A DNA stretch of 64,000 nucleotides. Source: a virus. This document shows positions 19,101-29,719 of the stretch, one piece after another. The stretch lies in IMG/VR virus record IMGVR_UViG_3300028197_001738, positions 31,664 to 95,663 of that record; one strand, given 5' to 3'. The notes below the pieces were generated by a model. That model was not told the DNA's origin and made no database searches. It worked only from the letters and a program-made list of their open reading frames with translations. The position numbers and the translations under genes are program-made. The number at the start of each line of letters is the position of its first letter. The stretch's first letter is position 1.

Positions 19101-22100
19101 TCTGCGCCATAAGCAGAAACAAAACCTACATTATAAGGAACAACAACATGCTCTTTGCTATCTCCAGCTGTTGACCATTTAATAGAAGGAATTAAGAAAC
19201 TGTCTTCATTAACAAATACTTTAGCTGTCGCATTTAAATTACCGTTGTTTTGCTCTAATGCTTCTTCGGCTGTGCATTCTATGGCAGCAGGCATATCTGC
19301 TGTTACTGCCGCTGCCTGTCTTTTTAAAGCTTGAAATTTTTTAAAACCTTTGAATGTCTCCTCGTCCATCCCTACGAAACTCTGCTTTAAGTACTCATCA
19401 GTTTCACTACCTGTTAATTCTAGGTATCCATCAAGTGCGCAAGTCAGAACGATATTGGGTGCTCCATTATCCATCGTTTGAGGACAAACTATTCTAAATG
19501 TCCAATTGCTTAAAGGTCCAACAAAAGGTTGTCTTATAAATTGAACTTGTTCAAGCACGACCAACTCTACAAATAATTCATTAATTGCTTGGGCTCTTAT
19601 CCCTGATAGTTTTTTAGCTTTTTCTAAAGCACTAAGAGCACACCATGCTTTTTTAGTATAATCAACTTTATCGCTAACATTAAATCCTAACAGAGGAGGT
19701 ATCATACCCTGTTCATCTGTTAGAGCTGACCAGTAAGCTCCTCCTACCATAACTCCATCATCAATGAAATTACCTGGCTCTTCCCATGCTGATCTAGCTA
19801 AAGAATATTCACTAAATGTTTTGGCGCTACCTGAATAAACAAAAAGATCTCCTCCTCTAAAACCAGGTATATTAAAATTAGAGTACGCCTGATCTCTATA
19901 GCTTTGCATATATGGAATTTTAACCATATATTTTTTACCATAATACTTACTAGCCAAAGTAGAAAGAAAATTAGTTAATATTTTAAGGTCATTAATAAAA
20001 CCAGGATGCATAAGCATAGAAAAATTAATATCTGATATTTTGCTTTTTTGAGCACCTTTTCTTTTACCTGGTCCTCCACCAGCATTTGCAACATTATTAT
20101 CATTACCATGAGCTGCTAATTCTGAGGGAGATCTTGTCAGACCTTTCTTATTAGACACAACACCACTTGATATTTGAACACCTTTATCTTGCCAGCATTC
20201 TAATAACATTAAAAATAAATCTGGTTTTGTGCTTGGCATTTTAGCCAAACAATATTTTAAATAACTTTCCCAACCAGACATAGCAGCTCGAAGCTCTGAT
20301 TCTGTTACCAAAAATCCAGTACCTTTAAAATTTATTTCTCTTTTTAATTCAGGAGTTATATTTGGTTGAGTAGGGGGTACTCCTGTAGGAGGTATAGTTT
20401 CAGGATTTCCAGGACTATCACCACCAGATGCTAAGTCATCAGGGTCTTGATCAAGCCCTTTGTCGGTTCCAGGTAAAGCTCCACTATCTTTACCGAAAAA
20501 AGCTTTGTCATAAACAGAAACTAAAGGACCACAACTAACCGGAGGCAATTCATTTATATCAAAAGCTACACATAATTGACCTGTCCAACTATCTAGCCAA
20601 ACAGGTCTAATATAATTATGCATGTTCGAGTCTTGCGAGACCGGGAAAGTTCTATCATATTTAAAACCGAAAAAAGGACAAATAGAGTCTTTAAATATAG
20701 GTATATATCTATTAGATTGGTCGATATTTGTTATAGTTGTCTCTGAACCTGAACTACCAAGGGTTCCTAGACTTCCAAAGAGAGCGGTTCCAAGAAGACC
20801 GCCACTAAAAAGACTACCTATAGACGGTGTTGTTTGTGTATCGGCTTGCTTAAATACTCCCAATAAAGTTAATGGACTCCCAACTGCTGTAAAACCAACA
20901 ACATTGTTGCCTATGTTGCCAGCTAAACCAATTCCAGGAAGTTTAGCGGCATCAGTAATATTATCTATAATAGGTAGCCCGGTGTTTTCATCTATAGCAA
21001 AGTCTTTATTACTATAAACATCTAAACAACTTGCGTCTCTAGAAAATACGGTGTCGTCCACCCAAAGATTGTTTGGATCAGTAAACGAATTTCCAGTAAT
21101 AAACTTTCTTACTTTTTCGTCGGTATCTATAATAGCATTATAATTACCGTGAATTTGATCTCCTAATTGTGGATTTCTGGTCGATGTCGCCATAGGAACT
21201 TTGTATTTGTCCGTAACAATATCGTCGAATCTTCTAAAATTAATAAACTCTGCAGTAACTGGATTCCATATATAATTATCTTGATTGAAAGCTAATCTAT
21301 AATTTTTAACTTGATATATTCTTTTTTGCTTACCTCCTATCATTACTGATCTAACATTAGCTTCTTTATTTTTTCTTTGACCAGAAGAACTAGATGTAGC
21401 AGCATACCCACTATTTACTAATTCGTTAACAACATAATTGATTGTATATGGCTTTATATAATTTTCTTTAGGTACAGCTTTTACTTTTAATATATTATAA
21501 GGATTACTCTGTTGCACTAAAGATTCAGCAAAGACCCAATAATTTTGTTGACCATTCAGTTCTAGCATTTGGTTTAAAAAATCACTAATTCTTAAAATCC
21601 CACCCTTAGCCTCTACTCTAAAATCATCAGGAGGTATTTCTATTTCAGATAGATCTAAAGCAAATTCTGTTCTAGGGATACCATTATGATCGAGTGTTGG
21701 AGGTATAACCCCAAAAGCATTATTTCGAAAAGAAGTTTGAATATTTAGATATCCCGTACTTTCAACTTTCTGCATCACTTTTGATAGTATTCTGCCAAAA
21801 GGAGAAAACATATTTTTAGATTGCCATTTTAATTGACTCTTATCTGTAGAAGAAGTCAAAACCTTTAAAGCCTGCAATGCTAATCTGTAGGATATTCCTT
21901 TTTCATTCTTATTTGCTCCTCCAAAACCAGCAGGACCTAACGAATCAAGGAAACCATAGGCATTAAAAGTGTTATGTAAATTTCCAGATTTTATATTCGC
22001 CGTAGCGTCCAATGAACCTGCATAATTTCTTGGTGCTCCATAAATATCGCCAGGAGCCATAGAGAATACTGTTCCTGCGTATTGATCTAAAATAATATGA

Positions 22101-22708
22101 GAATTTTCTAATAGAGAACCAGCTGATTCTATTTCTACTTTGAAAAAATTTCTTCCATTTCTAAAATTTCGTTCCCATCCTTTGACAATTCCAGTAAAAG
22201 TCATATTATCAAATTTAAAAAATACCGCAACTCCTATTATATCATAAACATTAGTGTTTGTATTATCTATACTTCCATTCTCATTAATTTTAGTTCCTGT
22301 CGCAAAAAACCCAGGATCTTCAGCTAACCAGTATTTTGAAACAACGCCGCTGTCTGTCCACGTATAATATATTTTACCAGGAACATTTTTTTCTTTAGGA
22401 GGATTAGGATCTCCATCCTTATCCACTCTTGCAGGATCGTAGGGTTTTCCTAATTCATCGATATAGCAATCCTCATCTGTACTGCAAGTATGGTAATGGT
22501 CATCTCCATAAGACGGAACATCATTAAATGGGTTTATCGGATTTGTTCCGTTATAACAAGTTAACGGTTGAAAATCTTCTACTAATTCTACTGTGCATGT
22601 AGAACTTGTTCCTCCCCAACCAAGATTCATGTTGACAGACACAACGCTTGCGCCTAAAAATAAAGTTTGTCCTATAACTTTGGTGCCGTCACATTTAGTA
22701 GTAGCCAT
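16199..22708 (-). CDS. Giant tail hub-like structural protein
   Basis: The protein has 2169 residues. Near residues 157-200 the pattern FFKFDNMTFTGIVKGWERNF, then KVEIESAGSLLENS, resembles the N-terminal domain of phage baseplate hub or tail-associated proteins (gp27/late-control type), which form the ring below the tube. A zinc ribbon is seen at C1708/C1711 (CHIC) and C1737/C1740 (CPNC). Proline-rich linker sequence (about 760-800, PTGVPPTQPNITPE) separates domains. No lysozyme or other wall-degrading motif was recognised. It begins 2 nt after the 648-residue gene and precedes the 2524-residue gene, forming a contiguous tip module. The hub call is by pattern and position and should be treated as probable. 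Confidence 0.6.
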   Translation of the reverse strand: MATTKCDGTKVIGQTLFLGASVVSVNMNLGWGGTSSTCTVELVEDFQPLTCYNGTNPINPFNDVPSYGDDHYHTCSTDEDCYIDELGKPYDPARVDKDGDPNPPKEKNVPGKIYYTWTDSGVVSKYWLAEDPGFFATGTKINENGSIDNTNTNVYDIIGVAVFFKFDNMTFTGIVKGWERNFRNGRNFFKVEIESAGSLLENSHIILDQYAGTVFSMAPGDIYGAPRNYAGSLDATANIKSGNLHNTFNAYGFLDSLGPAGFGGANKNEKGISYRLALQALKVLTSSTDKSQLKWQSKNMFSPFGRILSKVMQKVESTGYLNIQTSFRNNAFGVIPPTLDHNGIPRTEFALDLSEIEIPPDDFRVEAKGGILRISDFLNQMLELNGQQNYWVFAESLVQQSNPYNILKVKAVPKENYIKPYTINYVVNELVNSGYAATSSSSGQRKNKEANVRSVMIGGKQKRIYQVKNYRLAFNQDNYIWNPVTAEFINFRRFDDIVTDKYKVPMATSTRNPQLGDQIHGNYNAIIDTDEKVRKFITGNSFTDPNNLWVDDTVFSRDASCLDVYSNKDFAIDENTGLPIIDNITDAAKLPGIGLAGNIGNNVVGFTAVGSPLTLLGVFKQADTQTTPSIGSLFSGGLLGTALFGSLGTLGSSGSETTITNIDQSNRYIPIFKDSICPFFGFKYDRTFPVSQDSNMHNYIRPVWLDSWTGQLCVAFDINELPPVSCGPLVSVYDKAFFGKDSGALPGTDKGLDQDPDDLASGGDSPGNPETIPPTGVPPTQPNITPELKREINFKGTGFLVTESELRAAMSGWESYLKYCLAKMPSTKPDLFLMLLECWQDKGVQISSGVVSNKKGLTRSPSELAAHGNDNNVANAGGGPGKRKGAQKSKISDINFSMLMHPGFINDLKILTNFLSTLASKYYGKKYMVKIPYMQSYRDQAYSNFNIPGFRGGDLFVYSGSAKTFSEYSLARSAWEEPGNFIDDGVMVGGAYWSALTDEQGMIPPLLGFNVSDKVDYTKKAWCALSALEKAKKLSGIRAQAINELFVELVVLEQVQFIRQPFVGPLSNWTFRIVCPQTMDNGAPNIVLTCALDGYLELTGSETDEYLKQSFVGMDEETFKGFKKFQALKRQAAAVTADMPAAIECTAEEALEQNNGNLNATAKVFVNEDSFLIPSIKWSTAGDSKEHVVVPYNVGFVSAYGADADPCAGGKKLYKKASIDNNAKIAYGRPEFLSDPRAIISIGNRIELNTTTYAYEHDPNGYVMPNVASEDISFYRYATGAARKYRIDENGEPELVGTGFDLTQDEYDHMEYLESNFLTPVIKEGNLLEKGSKTNVSANHRKMGAKAAQPFFAAIPVESNRYVYGPWANYPDLNKNNIWSYVNNPDTIVENLVDNITVESNSDYVPWNYGGTSLLDKAVIWDINAKENYLTTEENGSVKILGPPIFTIGSQFSTSANTLVSPYSVDTESIKMQDYNTQGGFVSQDFKCTFLDQSSTYNQGYPFVQGINISVATEGVTTSYNIGSYNPKMGSYNKELSDTQKKINQRFLKLGNEVLTNQNSSTNQLAEEVLSIIENQTNTTDVLKEAADLYSDSMFGNSPGELLIGSSRHFIAASNNGSDAQKMIKNKQMESWAGLFMAEEVGPELLQGYNVKSAMSLDGLLSPVSFYATSYHSTHNLSNFTTAQTRLATLESGNIPAVLDGYATKAYCHICKNVGYIEDTFVNYPNSEDRQTVKYACPNCNASRVSYDKFLDEKPTKDKAPRVVLNSDPKSKDIGINFYSLNPVVVPRGEFANPNAYPSGNIPDTHSIRVVGRGQQLPGIEANLDNFHGRNTQSSTIPPAFEEFDFESKEAEGTLFLNNQRFFSLRGPLMVHGWGYDKDGYPIPNYSDEPLEIDEKGRPKRFKLDGKGFNDMTHPGAFEPIRKTKDNPFFLLHLGDIITKRYSWDGSQWVMSKKPSKYFSENWASKPDTWPVGPVDLRWDHERRVWVGGDGGCGEELLPPYIVTNKIDNSTLADYISEKTDSGCPYKMVYITLEQDLIRDPDIFFYTNVVRGYIDDLEYITEPLPKGFRRLVYVIDRAGYSAPAGVRLLCRYNPDLGYYEPISKPNIVALGVINNGEANIDTAYAKSKTGAVSSDLVVNFNNPLDFKVYSGAPGVFSFIDGSWTLTSMN

Positions 22709-22710
22709 GA

Positions 22711-24657
22711 TTAATGATCCATATATCCTTTACCTATTTCACAATTTTGATATATCCATGTCACAGATCTACTATATCTACCTTGATTAGCAGACCAAGA
22801 CTCGTTATCCGACTGAGTGTAAACTAATCCATTTGTAGTCTTAGCCGTAATAAGTTTACTAGTTACAAAAGGCTGGTTTCCGATTATTAAATCCTGTATA
22901 GTACCATACACCCTTCCTCCAGTATATAATGGACATTCCTTATCTGTTAATAATGTTCCTTTAACACTAGAAGGTGGGACAACAACAATACTGATATTAA
23001 TAGTTTTAGTACTAGCACTTCTGCCTGTTCTAGATAAAATAGGACCTAATGCTCTACCGGGAACTGCTATAGTAGCTACCTCATCACGAGGAACAGCAAA
23101 ACTTACATCAATATTTTCACTTAAAACACCACTAATAATTCTCAATCTATTATTATATTCTGCAGTATATCCTATGGTTCCTTTTCTTGGATTGTGACTT
23201 TCTGTTAAACTATTACAGGTTGGAGAAAGAGGTCTTTCTTTACTATAAATGGGGTTGTTAGGAGGATCTGTAGTCTTTGCTGGGTCTGTATATTGTAAAG
23301 TTCTGTCCGAAGAATTCATGCCTATGCATGCTCTACGATACAAATGTGGTTTAATGTCGTCTGTCCATCCTGTGATAGCATTGCCATATCTTGCAGACCC
23401 GTTCATACTAGAAACAAGACCAGGCTTTGTTTGGTCGTCAAGTTTTTGATAAGCTATAGTTCTATCGGCTGGTGATTCAGCATTGAGATTTATCCCACTT
23501 GCTGGGGCTATATCTAAAGCTGGATCTTGACTATATAATTGCAAACCGGCAATATTACCAACAACTCTTACAGTTTTTGTCATATCTTCAGAGGTAGAAG
23601 TTTCAATAGTATATTCTTCTGTATAAGGGATTCCTGTTGGTAGAGCTAACCAGCTTTCAGTAATTTCATAATTACTATAATCTATATTAATAGAACGAAC
23701 ATGATTATATAAATTAGTGTTCGATGCAGAAGATCCCCCACCATTTCCATTTGGTGGCCATACAACAAACGGCATAACTCCACTGCCTGCATCTGCACTA
23801 TCAACAACTCCTCTGTCAATTTGAGCTAAAACCCAATCTCTAGCCTGGCTTAAATTATTACCCCTAGCGACTTCAGATGTTAAACATTGTCCACTTGGCT
23901 TTGTCATACCTCTTGCAGAAACTGTATGTGTTATACGGAATTGAGGAATATCTATTATATCAATACTTGTGCTGCTAGTATTACCTCCACCTACATTGCC
24001 TGGAGGAATAGTGGAGTTTGGAGTTGCACTAAGTATAGGATTACTAAATTCTGGTCTTTGGTGGGAAATATCATTTTGGAAAAATGTTGCATAAGTATTA
24101 TCTATACTTTCTACTGACCACCTGTCTGTTTTATCTGTTACCCAATCTTCTGAGGACAAACCACTTAAAGGCGTTACTTGTTCTAAACTTACAGTATAGT
24201 CAATAGTGCTTGTCCAATTATCTGGAGTTTGATTAAAAGAAATATCTGTTAATGTTGACCCCGAAGCAGAAAAAATTGACGCTCCATCACACTTTATTTG
24301 AAAATCCCCGTAAGGACAAGATCTGAACAAAGTATTTAATCCACTGGCTGCTCCGAGCAAACCTGTAATACCGCTACCTGGGGGTTTTAGCTCTACATTA
24401 TCAGCAGGATTATTATACCTAACTATTTTACCTTCTATATTAATAGATGTAGTTTGAATACTGGGAATATCACTAGAGTTTTTTTGAACACTAGTAGAAA
24501 TATTAACAAAAGGCACCGGTCCTGTTATTTCGGCTAGCTCTTGTTCATTATAGAAAATCTGTGTACCTTTATTCTGAGTAGCATCTTGGACTACTACAGT
24601 CTTGTTATTTTCACTGTTTGACGAATCACCGTCAAGTAATAGGTTTGAGTACACCAT
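22711..24657 (-). CDS. Tail-tip structural protein
   Basis: The protein has 648 residues and is not assigned to a family. It has beta-rich composition and a Gly-rich loop (NVGGGNTSSTS, about residue 225) and a segment QARDWVLAQIDRGV that looks helical. It lies between the glycine-rich adhesin gene and the giant hub-like gene, with 2-nt spacing to the latter, so a distal tail or hub-attachment role is likely. In many siphoviruses a distal tail protein precedes the hub, but no Dit-specific motif is visible. No signal peptide. Confidence 0.6.
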   Translation of the reverse strand: MVYSNLLLDGDSSNSENNKTVVVQDATQNKGTQIFYNEQELAEITGPVPFVNISTSVQKNSSDIPSIQTTSINIEGKIVRYNNPADNVELKPPGSGITGLLGAASGLNTLFRSCPYGDFQIKCDGASIFSASGSTLTDISFNQTPDNWTSTIDYTVSLEQVTPLSGLSSEDWVTDKTDRWSVESIDNTYATFFQNDISHQRPEFSNPILSATPNSTIPPGNVGGGNTSSTSIDIIDIPQFRITHTVSARGMTKPSGQCLTSEVARGNNLSQARDWVLAQIDRGVVDSADAGSGVMPFVVWPPNGNGGGSSASNTNLYNHVRSINIDYSNYEITESWLALPTGIPYTEEYTIETSTSEDMTKTVRVVGNIAGLQLYSQDPALDIAPASGINLNAESPADRTIAYQKLDDQTKPGLVSSMNGSARYGNAITGWTDDIKPHLYRRACIGMNSSDRTLQYTDPAKTTDPPNNPIYSKERPLSPTCNSLTESHNPRKGTIGYTAEYNNRLRIISGVLSENIDVSFAVPRDEVATIAVPGRALGPILSRTGRSASTKTINISIVVVPPSSVKGTLLTDKECPLYTGGRVYGTIQDLIIGNQPFVTSKLITAKTTNGLVYTQSDNESWSANQGRYSRSVTWIYQNCEIGKGYMDH

Positions 24658-24671
24658 ATCATTTTTAATTC

Positions 24672-27600
24672 CTATGTAATTGGAGCAGTATTTCTAGCCC
24701 TGTACTTAATAATTACTATGCCGCTTCCTCCGGTGGCTGAAGCTCCTCCTGCTCCTCCAGTATTTGCTGCTCCAGGCGCTCTTCTAGAACCACCTCCGCT
24801 GGATGCTCCTCCTCCACAAGAACCTCCTTCTCCGTCTCCTCCTCCGCCTCCTCCGAATTGATTACTATTTATACATCCATCTGCTATGTCTACGGTTAAA
24901 CCAGCACCACCATTACCTCCTCTTGTCTGACATCCTGAGTTGCAACTGCCCCAACCTGCTCCAGCTCCTCCTCCTCCTCCTATGCCTGCTCCTCCTCCAC
25001 CAGCAATGCAACTGCCGGAACCAAAAGCAGCACCGGTGTAACCCTGAAGACAGCCATCATTATTACTTAGTGGTCCGCCGTATTTTGCACCGTTCAATTC
25101 TATGCAATCACTAGTTCCGTTAGGGTATGTAGTTGGGTCAGCTGCTATTTGAGCTGCTGTTAGAATAATGAGATCATCAGGATTCTTGCCGCAATCATAT
25201 TCTTCTGTTGCTCCCCATGGAGCTTGAATCAAGCCAGCGCCAGGATATCTGCATCCCTGACCACCACCACTTGCTCCTCTACTACCAGGGAAAGCTGTGT
25301 TGCCCCTTAATTCTCCACTTCCACCAAAACCACCACCACGAGCAACCAGCACCCTTTTTTTTACAGCGTCTCCATCAGGCTGATCTCCTGTTTGACTTGT
25401 TGTTTTGTATCTAATTATAACTATTCCGCTTGCTCCGCTAGCCCAAGGACCACCTCCACCCCCACCAGTATTAGGTGTTCCGTTTGTTTGAGCCGTCGCA
25501 CCATACCCTGTTCGACCAGGTTTATAGCTTTGTCCACCACCTCCGCCATTTCCTTCGGCTGGGGTGTTGTTATATTGTCCAGTATAGAACAAACCAGCCC
25601 AGAAGCCTGTTAGACGACCTCCTTGTGCCTCATTGCCTCTACCTCCGCCTCCTACTCCTCTTAGGTAATAAGCGTTGTCTCCTACACCTTGAGGGCTTCC
25701 GCCTCCTCCACCGCCATACCATTGTGTTGTTCCAGATATATCGGTTCCGTATGAAGATCCCCCATCTCCTCCTTTATTATGCCAGGCTGGGCCGCTTCCT
25801 TGAGTTGGGTCCCAAGATAGACTACCTCTTCCGGAGATACCGGCTCCAGTAGCCCCTCCTCCTCCACCGCCCGACACGGTAGAAGAACCAGATTCAGAAT
25901 ATCCTTGAGGACCTCCAGCAAAACCTTCGCCAGAATCTCCTCCTTCATTAGCAGATCCAGGACTACCTCCATTAGCTTCTATAATCAATGAGTTTCCTGA
26001 GATAGATGAATTAGATCCACTTTGCTTATATATGCCTCCATCACCAATAACAATATTATATTGCCCTGTAGATGGGAAAATTATATCTCGTTGATGCTTA
26101 ACACCACCGCTGCCTCCTCCTCCACCAATTAATGATTCATTTGGTGATCTTCCAGCTCCTCCGCCACCCCCAACAACTAGAATATCAAATTTTGCATCAG
26201 CGGGCAAGCTGCCAATGCCGAATGTTCCATTTTGTTTAAAGGTATGTATGGTATATTCTCCAACAGTAGTTTTTTCTCCACCATTAGCAAATATTTCTGT
26301 GTCTGGAGCATCTGGGTCTTGTGGCTCAGGAGCAGCGCCATTATAGAATATACTACTGTTCTTACCCCTAGCTCCAGGGGCTCCGCCATCTCCAACATGT
26401 ATGTCGTAAACTCCAGCTCCATCTGCACCATTTTGATTTAAAGAATAAGATGTTCTTAATGCAGCTCCTCCTGATCCTCCTCCACCAGCAGCTCTATTTA
26501 CTGGGCCGCTTCCGCCGCCTCCACCACCTCCCATTAAGAAGACATCGAAAACAGCGTCATTATCTATAGTATTAATCGTAAAGGTATCATCATTTGTAAA
26601 GATATGAACATTATAATCTCCTTGAGTACACAATGTGCCACCAGTGGCATCGACGTTAGGAACTCTAGCTCTACATACCTGTAGTTCTCCTATCCAATTC
26701 CCTGATGTTGCAGCAACGGACTCCCAAGCATTTGTCACATCGTTCCATGCCCAATGAAATTGAGCTCCAGGATTAGGATAATTTGTTTGATTAACAAACA
26801 ACCCACACTTTGCCATACTATCAATAAGGCAAATTTCTACATTGTTTTCAGCTTCTATTTGTCTGATTTTGTTAATAGTTATTTGATCAAGTCTTACGGT
26901 AGCTGTTCCATTTTGTGTATCTAAACCATATCTAGCAGCAATCTTTTCTGGAGCACAAAAGTACAGAGAAAAACCTGGAGTATGACTTGGTGTCGGTGTT
27001 GGGGTGTGAGTATTAGTTGCCGTAGGAGTTGCTGTAGCCGTAGCAGTAGGAGTTGCTGTTGCTGTAGCTGTGGGAGTAGCTGTTCCTGTTGCTGTTGCTG
27101 TGGCTGTTGCAGTAGGGGTTGCTGTTGCTGTTTCTGTAGCAGTATTAGTCACAGCAGGAGTGTGTGTATTAGTTGGCGTTATACTAGGAGTAGGAGTATT
27201 TGTAGGTGTTTCTGTTTGCGTAGGAGTTGGTGTTTTTGTTGGCGTTCTACTAGCAGTAGCAGTAGGAGTACTAAAAGCTGTTGCTGTGTTCGTTGGAGTA
27301 GGGGTATTACTTGCAGTATTAGACGGAGTAACAGTATTAGTAGGAGTTATAGTAGGAGTGACGCTATTAGTAGGAGTAGGACTAGCTGTAGCCGTTGTAG
27401 TAGGTGTAGCCGTTGTAGTAGTAGTAGGTGTATTAGTTGGGGTTTTAGTTGGTGTGACTGTAGGAGTAGGAGTTGGACATAAGTAAACAGTGTTTTGTGA
27501 ATAAACATCTCCATTAAAGTTATTGGTAGTTATAACTTCAAGCAAAACCAAATTTACATGTTGACTTTTTCTCAATAAAAAAGGAACAGTTTTCTTATTA

Positions 27601-27740
27601 GAATTAGCGGTAAAAGTAACTGTATCTCTATCTATTTCAGCGAATTCATCATAAGTGTTTCTTAGCTTAACCTTAACAGTATATTCATTTCCTACAATAA
27701 GATCTTCTAGATCAATATTTATAATGTCTGTTGTTATCAT
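24672..27740 (-). CDS. Mucin-like stalk plus polyglycine adhesin (receptor-binding candidate)
   Basis: The protein has 1022 residues in three parts. Residues 1-88 form a beta domain related to the Ig-like repeats of the next genes upstream (it ends [12 protein letters not shown]). Residues about 88-255 are almost only Thr, Pro and Ala (units such as TPTNTPTPT), a long disordered or O-glycosylation-prone stalk. The rest contains modules that open with [12 protein letters not shown] or [12 protein letters not shown] and run into GGGGGGG tracts, ending in GIVIIRY and GIVIIKY. This is the pattern of glycine-rich phage adhesins (Gly_rich_2 type), in which polyglycine-II helices pack into a sandwich that binds receptors, as in T4-like gp38. 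It is preceded by AGGAT at a good ribosome-site distance. Receptor is unknown. Confidence 0.75.
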   Translation of the reverse strand: MITTDIINIDLEDLIVGNEYTVKVKLRNTYDEFAEIDRDTVTFTANSNKKTVPFLLRKSQHVNLVLLEVITTNNFNGDVYSQNTVYLCPTPTPTVTPTKTPTNTPTTTTTATPTTTATASPTPTNSVTPTITPTNTVTPSNTASNTPTPTNTATAFSTPTATASRTPTKTPTPTQTETPTNTPTPSITPTNTHTPAVTNTATETATATPTATATATATGTATPTATATATPTATATATPTATNTHTPTPTPSHTPGFSLYFCAPEKIAARYGLDTQNGTATVRLDQITINKIRQIEAENNVEICLIDSMAKCGLFVNQTNYPNPGAQFHWAWNDVTNAWESVAATSGNWIGELQVCRARVPNVDATGGTLCTQGDYNVHIFTNDDTFTINTIDNDAVFDVFLMGGGGGGGSGPVNRAAGGGGSGGAALRTSYSLNQNGADGAGVYDIHVGDGGAPGARGKNSSIFYNGAAPEPQDPDAPDTEIFANGGEKTTVGEYTIHTFKQNGTFGIGSLPADAKFDILVVGGGGGAGRSPNESLIGGGGGSGGVKHQRDIIFPSTGQYNIVIGDGGIYKQSGSNSSISGNSLIIEANGGSPGSANEGGDSGEGFAGGPQGYSESGSSTVSGGGGGGATGAGISGRGSLSWDPTQGSGPAWHNKGGDGGSSYGTDISGTTQWYGGGGGGSPQGVGDNAYYLRGVGGGGRGNEAQGGRLTGFWAGLFYTGQYNNTPAEGNGGGGGQSYKPGRTGYGATAQTNGTPNTGGGGGGPWASGASGIVIIRYKTTSQTGDQPDGDAVKKRVLVARGGGFGGSGELRGNTAFPGSRGASGGGQGCRYPGAGLIQAPWGATEEYDCGKNPDDLIILTAAQIAADPTTYPNGTSDCIELNGAKYGGPLSNNDGCLQGYTGAAFGSGSCIAGGGGAGIGGGGGAGAGWGSCNSGCQTRGGNGGAGLTVDIADGCINSNQFGGGGGGDGEGGSCGGGASSGGGSRRAPGAANTGGAGGASATGGSGIVIIKYRARNTAPIT
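24720..26570 (-). repeat. Polyglycine-coding region of the adhesin
   Basis: The minus strand encodes repeated Gly-rich tracts (up to seven consecutive Gly) separated by short loops; the plus strand shows many CCTCC and CCACC runs. Three module-like units are visible, two ending GIVIIRY/GIVIIKY. Loops between tracts are the expected variable receptor-contact parts. Confidence 0.75.
26976..27479 (-). repeat. Thr/Pro-rich low-complexity repeat
   Basis: About 167 residues with TP, TPT, ATAT and TNTPT units and no hydrophobic core. At DNA level the plus strand shows irregular GTAGGAGTTGCTGTAGC-like units that produce several meaningless antisense open frames. It likely varies in length by slippage and forms an extended stalk. 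Confidence 0.9.
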
Positions 27741-27779
27741 TTTTTATCCTAGTAATATAAAGTTGACTAAAAAGCTACA

Positions 27780-29705
27780 CTATTCTAAATAAGTAGCGTT
27801 GGAATTGCATTCCTCGCCACATAAAAGACCTAAAAATCCAAGAGATTCTGCACCTGTGCCGATATCTGTTAATGTAGCTTGTGCCAAACCTTGTTCTCTA
27901 TTAGTAAGTGCTGTAGTCATAAGAACAGGAACAACAGCTTTTCCATTTCTTCCTATATAAACAACACCTGTGTGAGGAACAAAATTAACCTGACCAGATA
28001 GGCTAGCTAACTGATATTTGTAAGCTGTATCTGGATTTGCACCTGTAATAGAAACAAACATCATATCTGTGCCAGAGCAACATGATAGCGGTAATTCTAA
28101 AATAGGAGCACCGGAGAAACTAATAGTTGAGCAATTTAAACAAGGCAAGCAATCATTGCACTGCATATCAATATTGGCTCCTTCATAATATAATCCAGAA
28201 CACTCTTTATTATATAATACTGTATGAAATTTATTAAATTTATTTTCATACTCTTGATTGTAAGAGGTGATATTGTAAGCTAAAGCCCCAGGGTTATTGA
28301 GAGCATCTCCTGTTGGTAAAGCAAAAATAGCTTTATGTCCAAACGTTTGAGTCGTTTCTCTAGCTCTAAATTCTCCAGAAGGAGGATCCGCTATAACAGG
28401 CCAATTCCCATCTATACTTTCAAATTTATAACCATAAGTTGTTTTAGGTGTCAAATTATCAAATGTTACAGTAAAATCGCTAACTTGAGAAGCAGCAGAA
28501 ATTTCCACATCAGTATCTTTAATAATAATATCTTTATCAGTAGACATAGTAACTTCTGGATCAATAAAGCAATCGTCACAGGATAGAGTAAATTGATTAC
28601 TTACCCCTGCTTGTAATTGACAATTTGCTGGCTCTACATAAAGATATAATGTATTCATCTTATGATCTTTTTGAAGACACACGTTCGTTGCTGTTAGTAT
28701 GCCGTTGTTGCCAACATTACACACATCTTCAGAATCACAAAAAGAATACATAGAATCTAAAGCGTAGAAAGTATTGTTGTTTGCAATAAAAGTTCCAGAA
28801 ACATTAGTTAGATTTATTGGCCAGTTGCCACCAGCTGAATGAAATTGATAATTATAGCTTTTATTCTTTTGTACATTATTAATTTTTGCATGTAAATGCC
28901 CTGTACTCCCAGTATTCTTAGTAAGCTCTACATCTTGTATATCTTCAACAGAAATATTACCTAGACAGTCTTGACAAGAAAATGTCATAGGATCACTGGT
29001 GTAAATTTGTTGACTATTACAATCTTGGTCAGCAATAAGCTCCATACCGATTGTGGCCGTTAGATCAAAATCATCAAAACATGTAGGAGTAGTATTATTA
29101 AAAATATTGTCAGAAATAATACCCGTTGCTTCGTTAAAAGTAATTCTGCTATATACTTGAGAAGATGCGCTATTGGGGACAAATGTTCCAGAAATATTGG
29201 AAATAGTTACGGGCCAATTGCCTCCCAAAGAATAAAATTTATATGTATATTTTTTGTTTGGAATTAGATTAGTTAAATCTATTTTAATATCTGAGCTATT
29301 ACCCATAGCGGTAGATAATGTGTTTATGTAAGTAGGTTCAACCGAAGGTTTGCTGGTGCAGTCTTCACAGTTAACTCTAATATTTTTTGTTAATTGTACC
29401 GCGTCGTTGGCATCTTTTTTTATAATTAATTCTAAAACAGAATAAACGTCAGTAGATTTAATATCACAAGATTCAATACTGTACGGAAGTAAGTTTAATT
29501 CACCTTGGCAAGACCCTGTTGTAGAGCAGAACTGCAGTCCTGTATTAACATCATAGGTAGTGCTATAAGCGTCAGAAGCAATCACTCCAGATTTTGCTCC
29601 TAACAAAGCTGGCCAATTACCACCAAGACCATTCCACATATAACTATATGTAGCATTTGGTTCTAAACCACTTATTTTAACGGAAACATTTTTGTAATTA
29701 GACAT
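27780..29705 (-). CDS. Virion protein of five Ig-like 'NWP' repeats
   Basis: The protein has 641 residues made of about five repeats of 110-130 residues. Each of the first four has YxYxFxSxGGNWP, then a glycine turn 'SGxF', a cysteine or a TG pair, and ends in CxDC (CEDC, CQDC, CDDC, CNDC). The fifth is diverged (LSGQVNFVPHTG). The same unit builds the two upstream genes, so the three are paralogues made by duplication. The CxxC pairs may form disulfides or bind metal. Such Ig-like domains decorate tails or bind carbohydrate. Start at ATG 29705 with AAGG upstream. No known catalytic motif. Confidence 0.75.
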   Translation of the reverse strand: MSNYKNVSVKISGLEPNATYSYMWNGLGGNWPALLGAKSGVIASDAYSTTYDVNTGLQFCSTTGSCQGELNLLPYSIESCDIKSTDVYSVLELIIKKDANDAVQLTKNIRVNCEDCTSKPSVEPTYINTLSTAMGNSSDIKIDLTNLIPNKKYTYKFYSLGGNWPVTISNISGTFVPNSASSQVYSRITFNEATGIISDNIFNNTTPTCFDDFDLTATIGMELIADQDCNSQQIYTSDPMTFSCQDCLGNISVEDIQDVELTKNTGSTGHLHAKINNVQKNKSYNYQFHSAGGNWPINLTNVSGTFIANNNTFYALDSMYSFCDSEDVCNVGNNGILTATNVCLQKDHKMNTLYLYVEPANCQLQAGVSNQFTLSCDDCFIDPEVTMSTDKDIIIKDTDVEISAASQVSDFTVTFDNLTPKTTYGYKFESIDGNWPVIADPPSGEFRARETTQTFGHKAIFALPTGDALNNPGALAYNITSYNQEYENKFNKFHTVLYNKECSGLYYEGANIDMQCNDCLPCLNCSTISFSGAPILELPLSCCSGTDMMFVSITGANPDTAYKYQLASLSGQVNFVPHTGVVYIGRNGKAVVPVLMTTALTNREQGLAQATLTDIGTGAESLGFLGLLCGEECNSNATYLE

Positions 29706-29719
29706 AATTTGGTACCTTG

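Noticed and set aside
27070-27486. Plus-strand open frames in the Thr/Pro and Gly-rich gene
   Set aside because: They are antisense shadows of low-complexity repeats, made of Val/Gly or Cys/Arg runs with no ribosome site.
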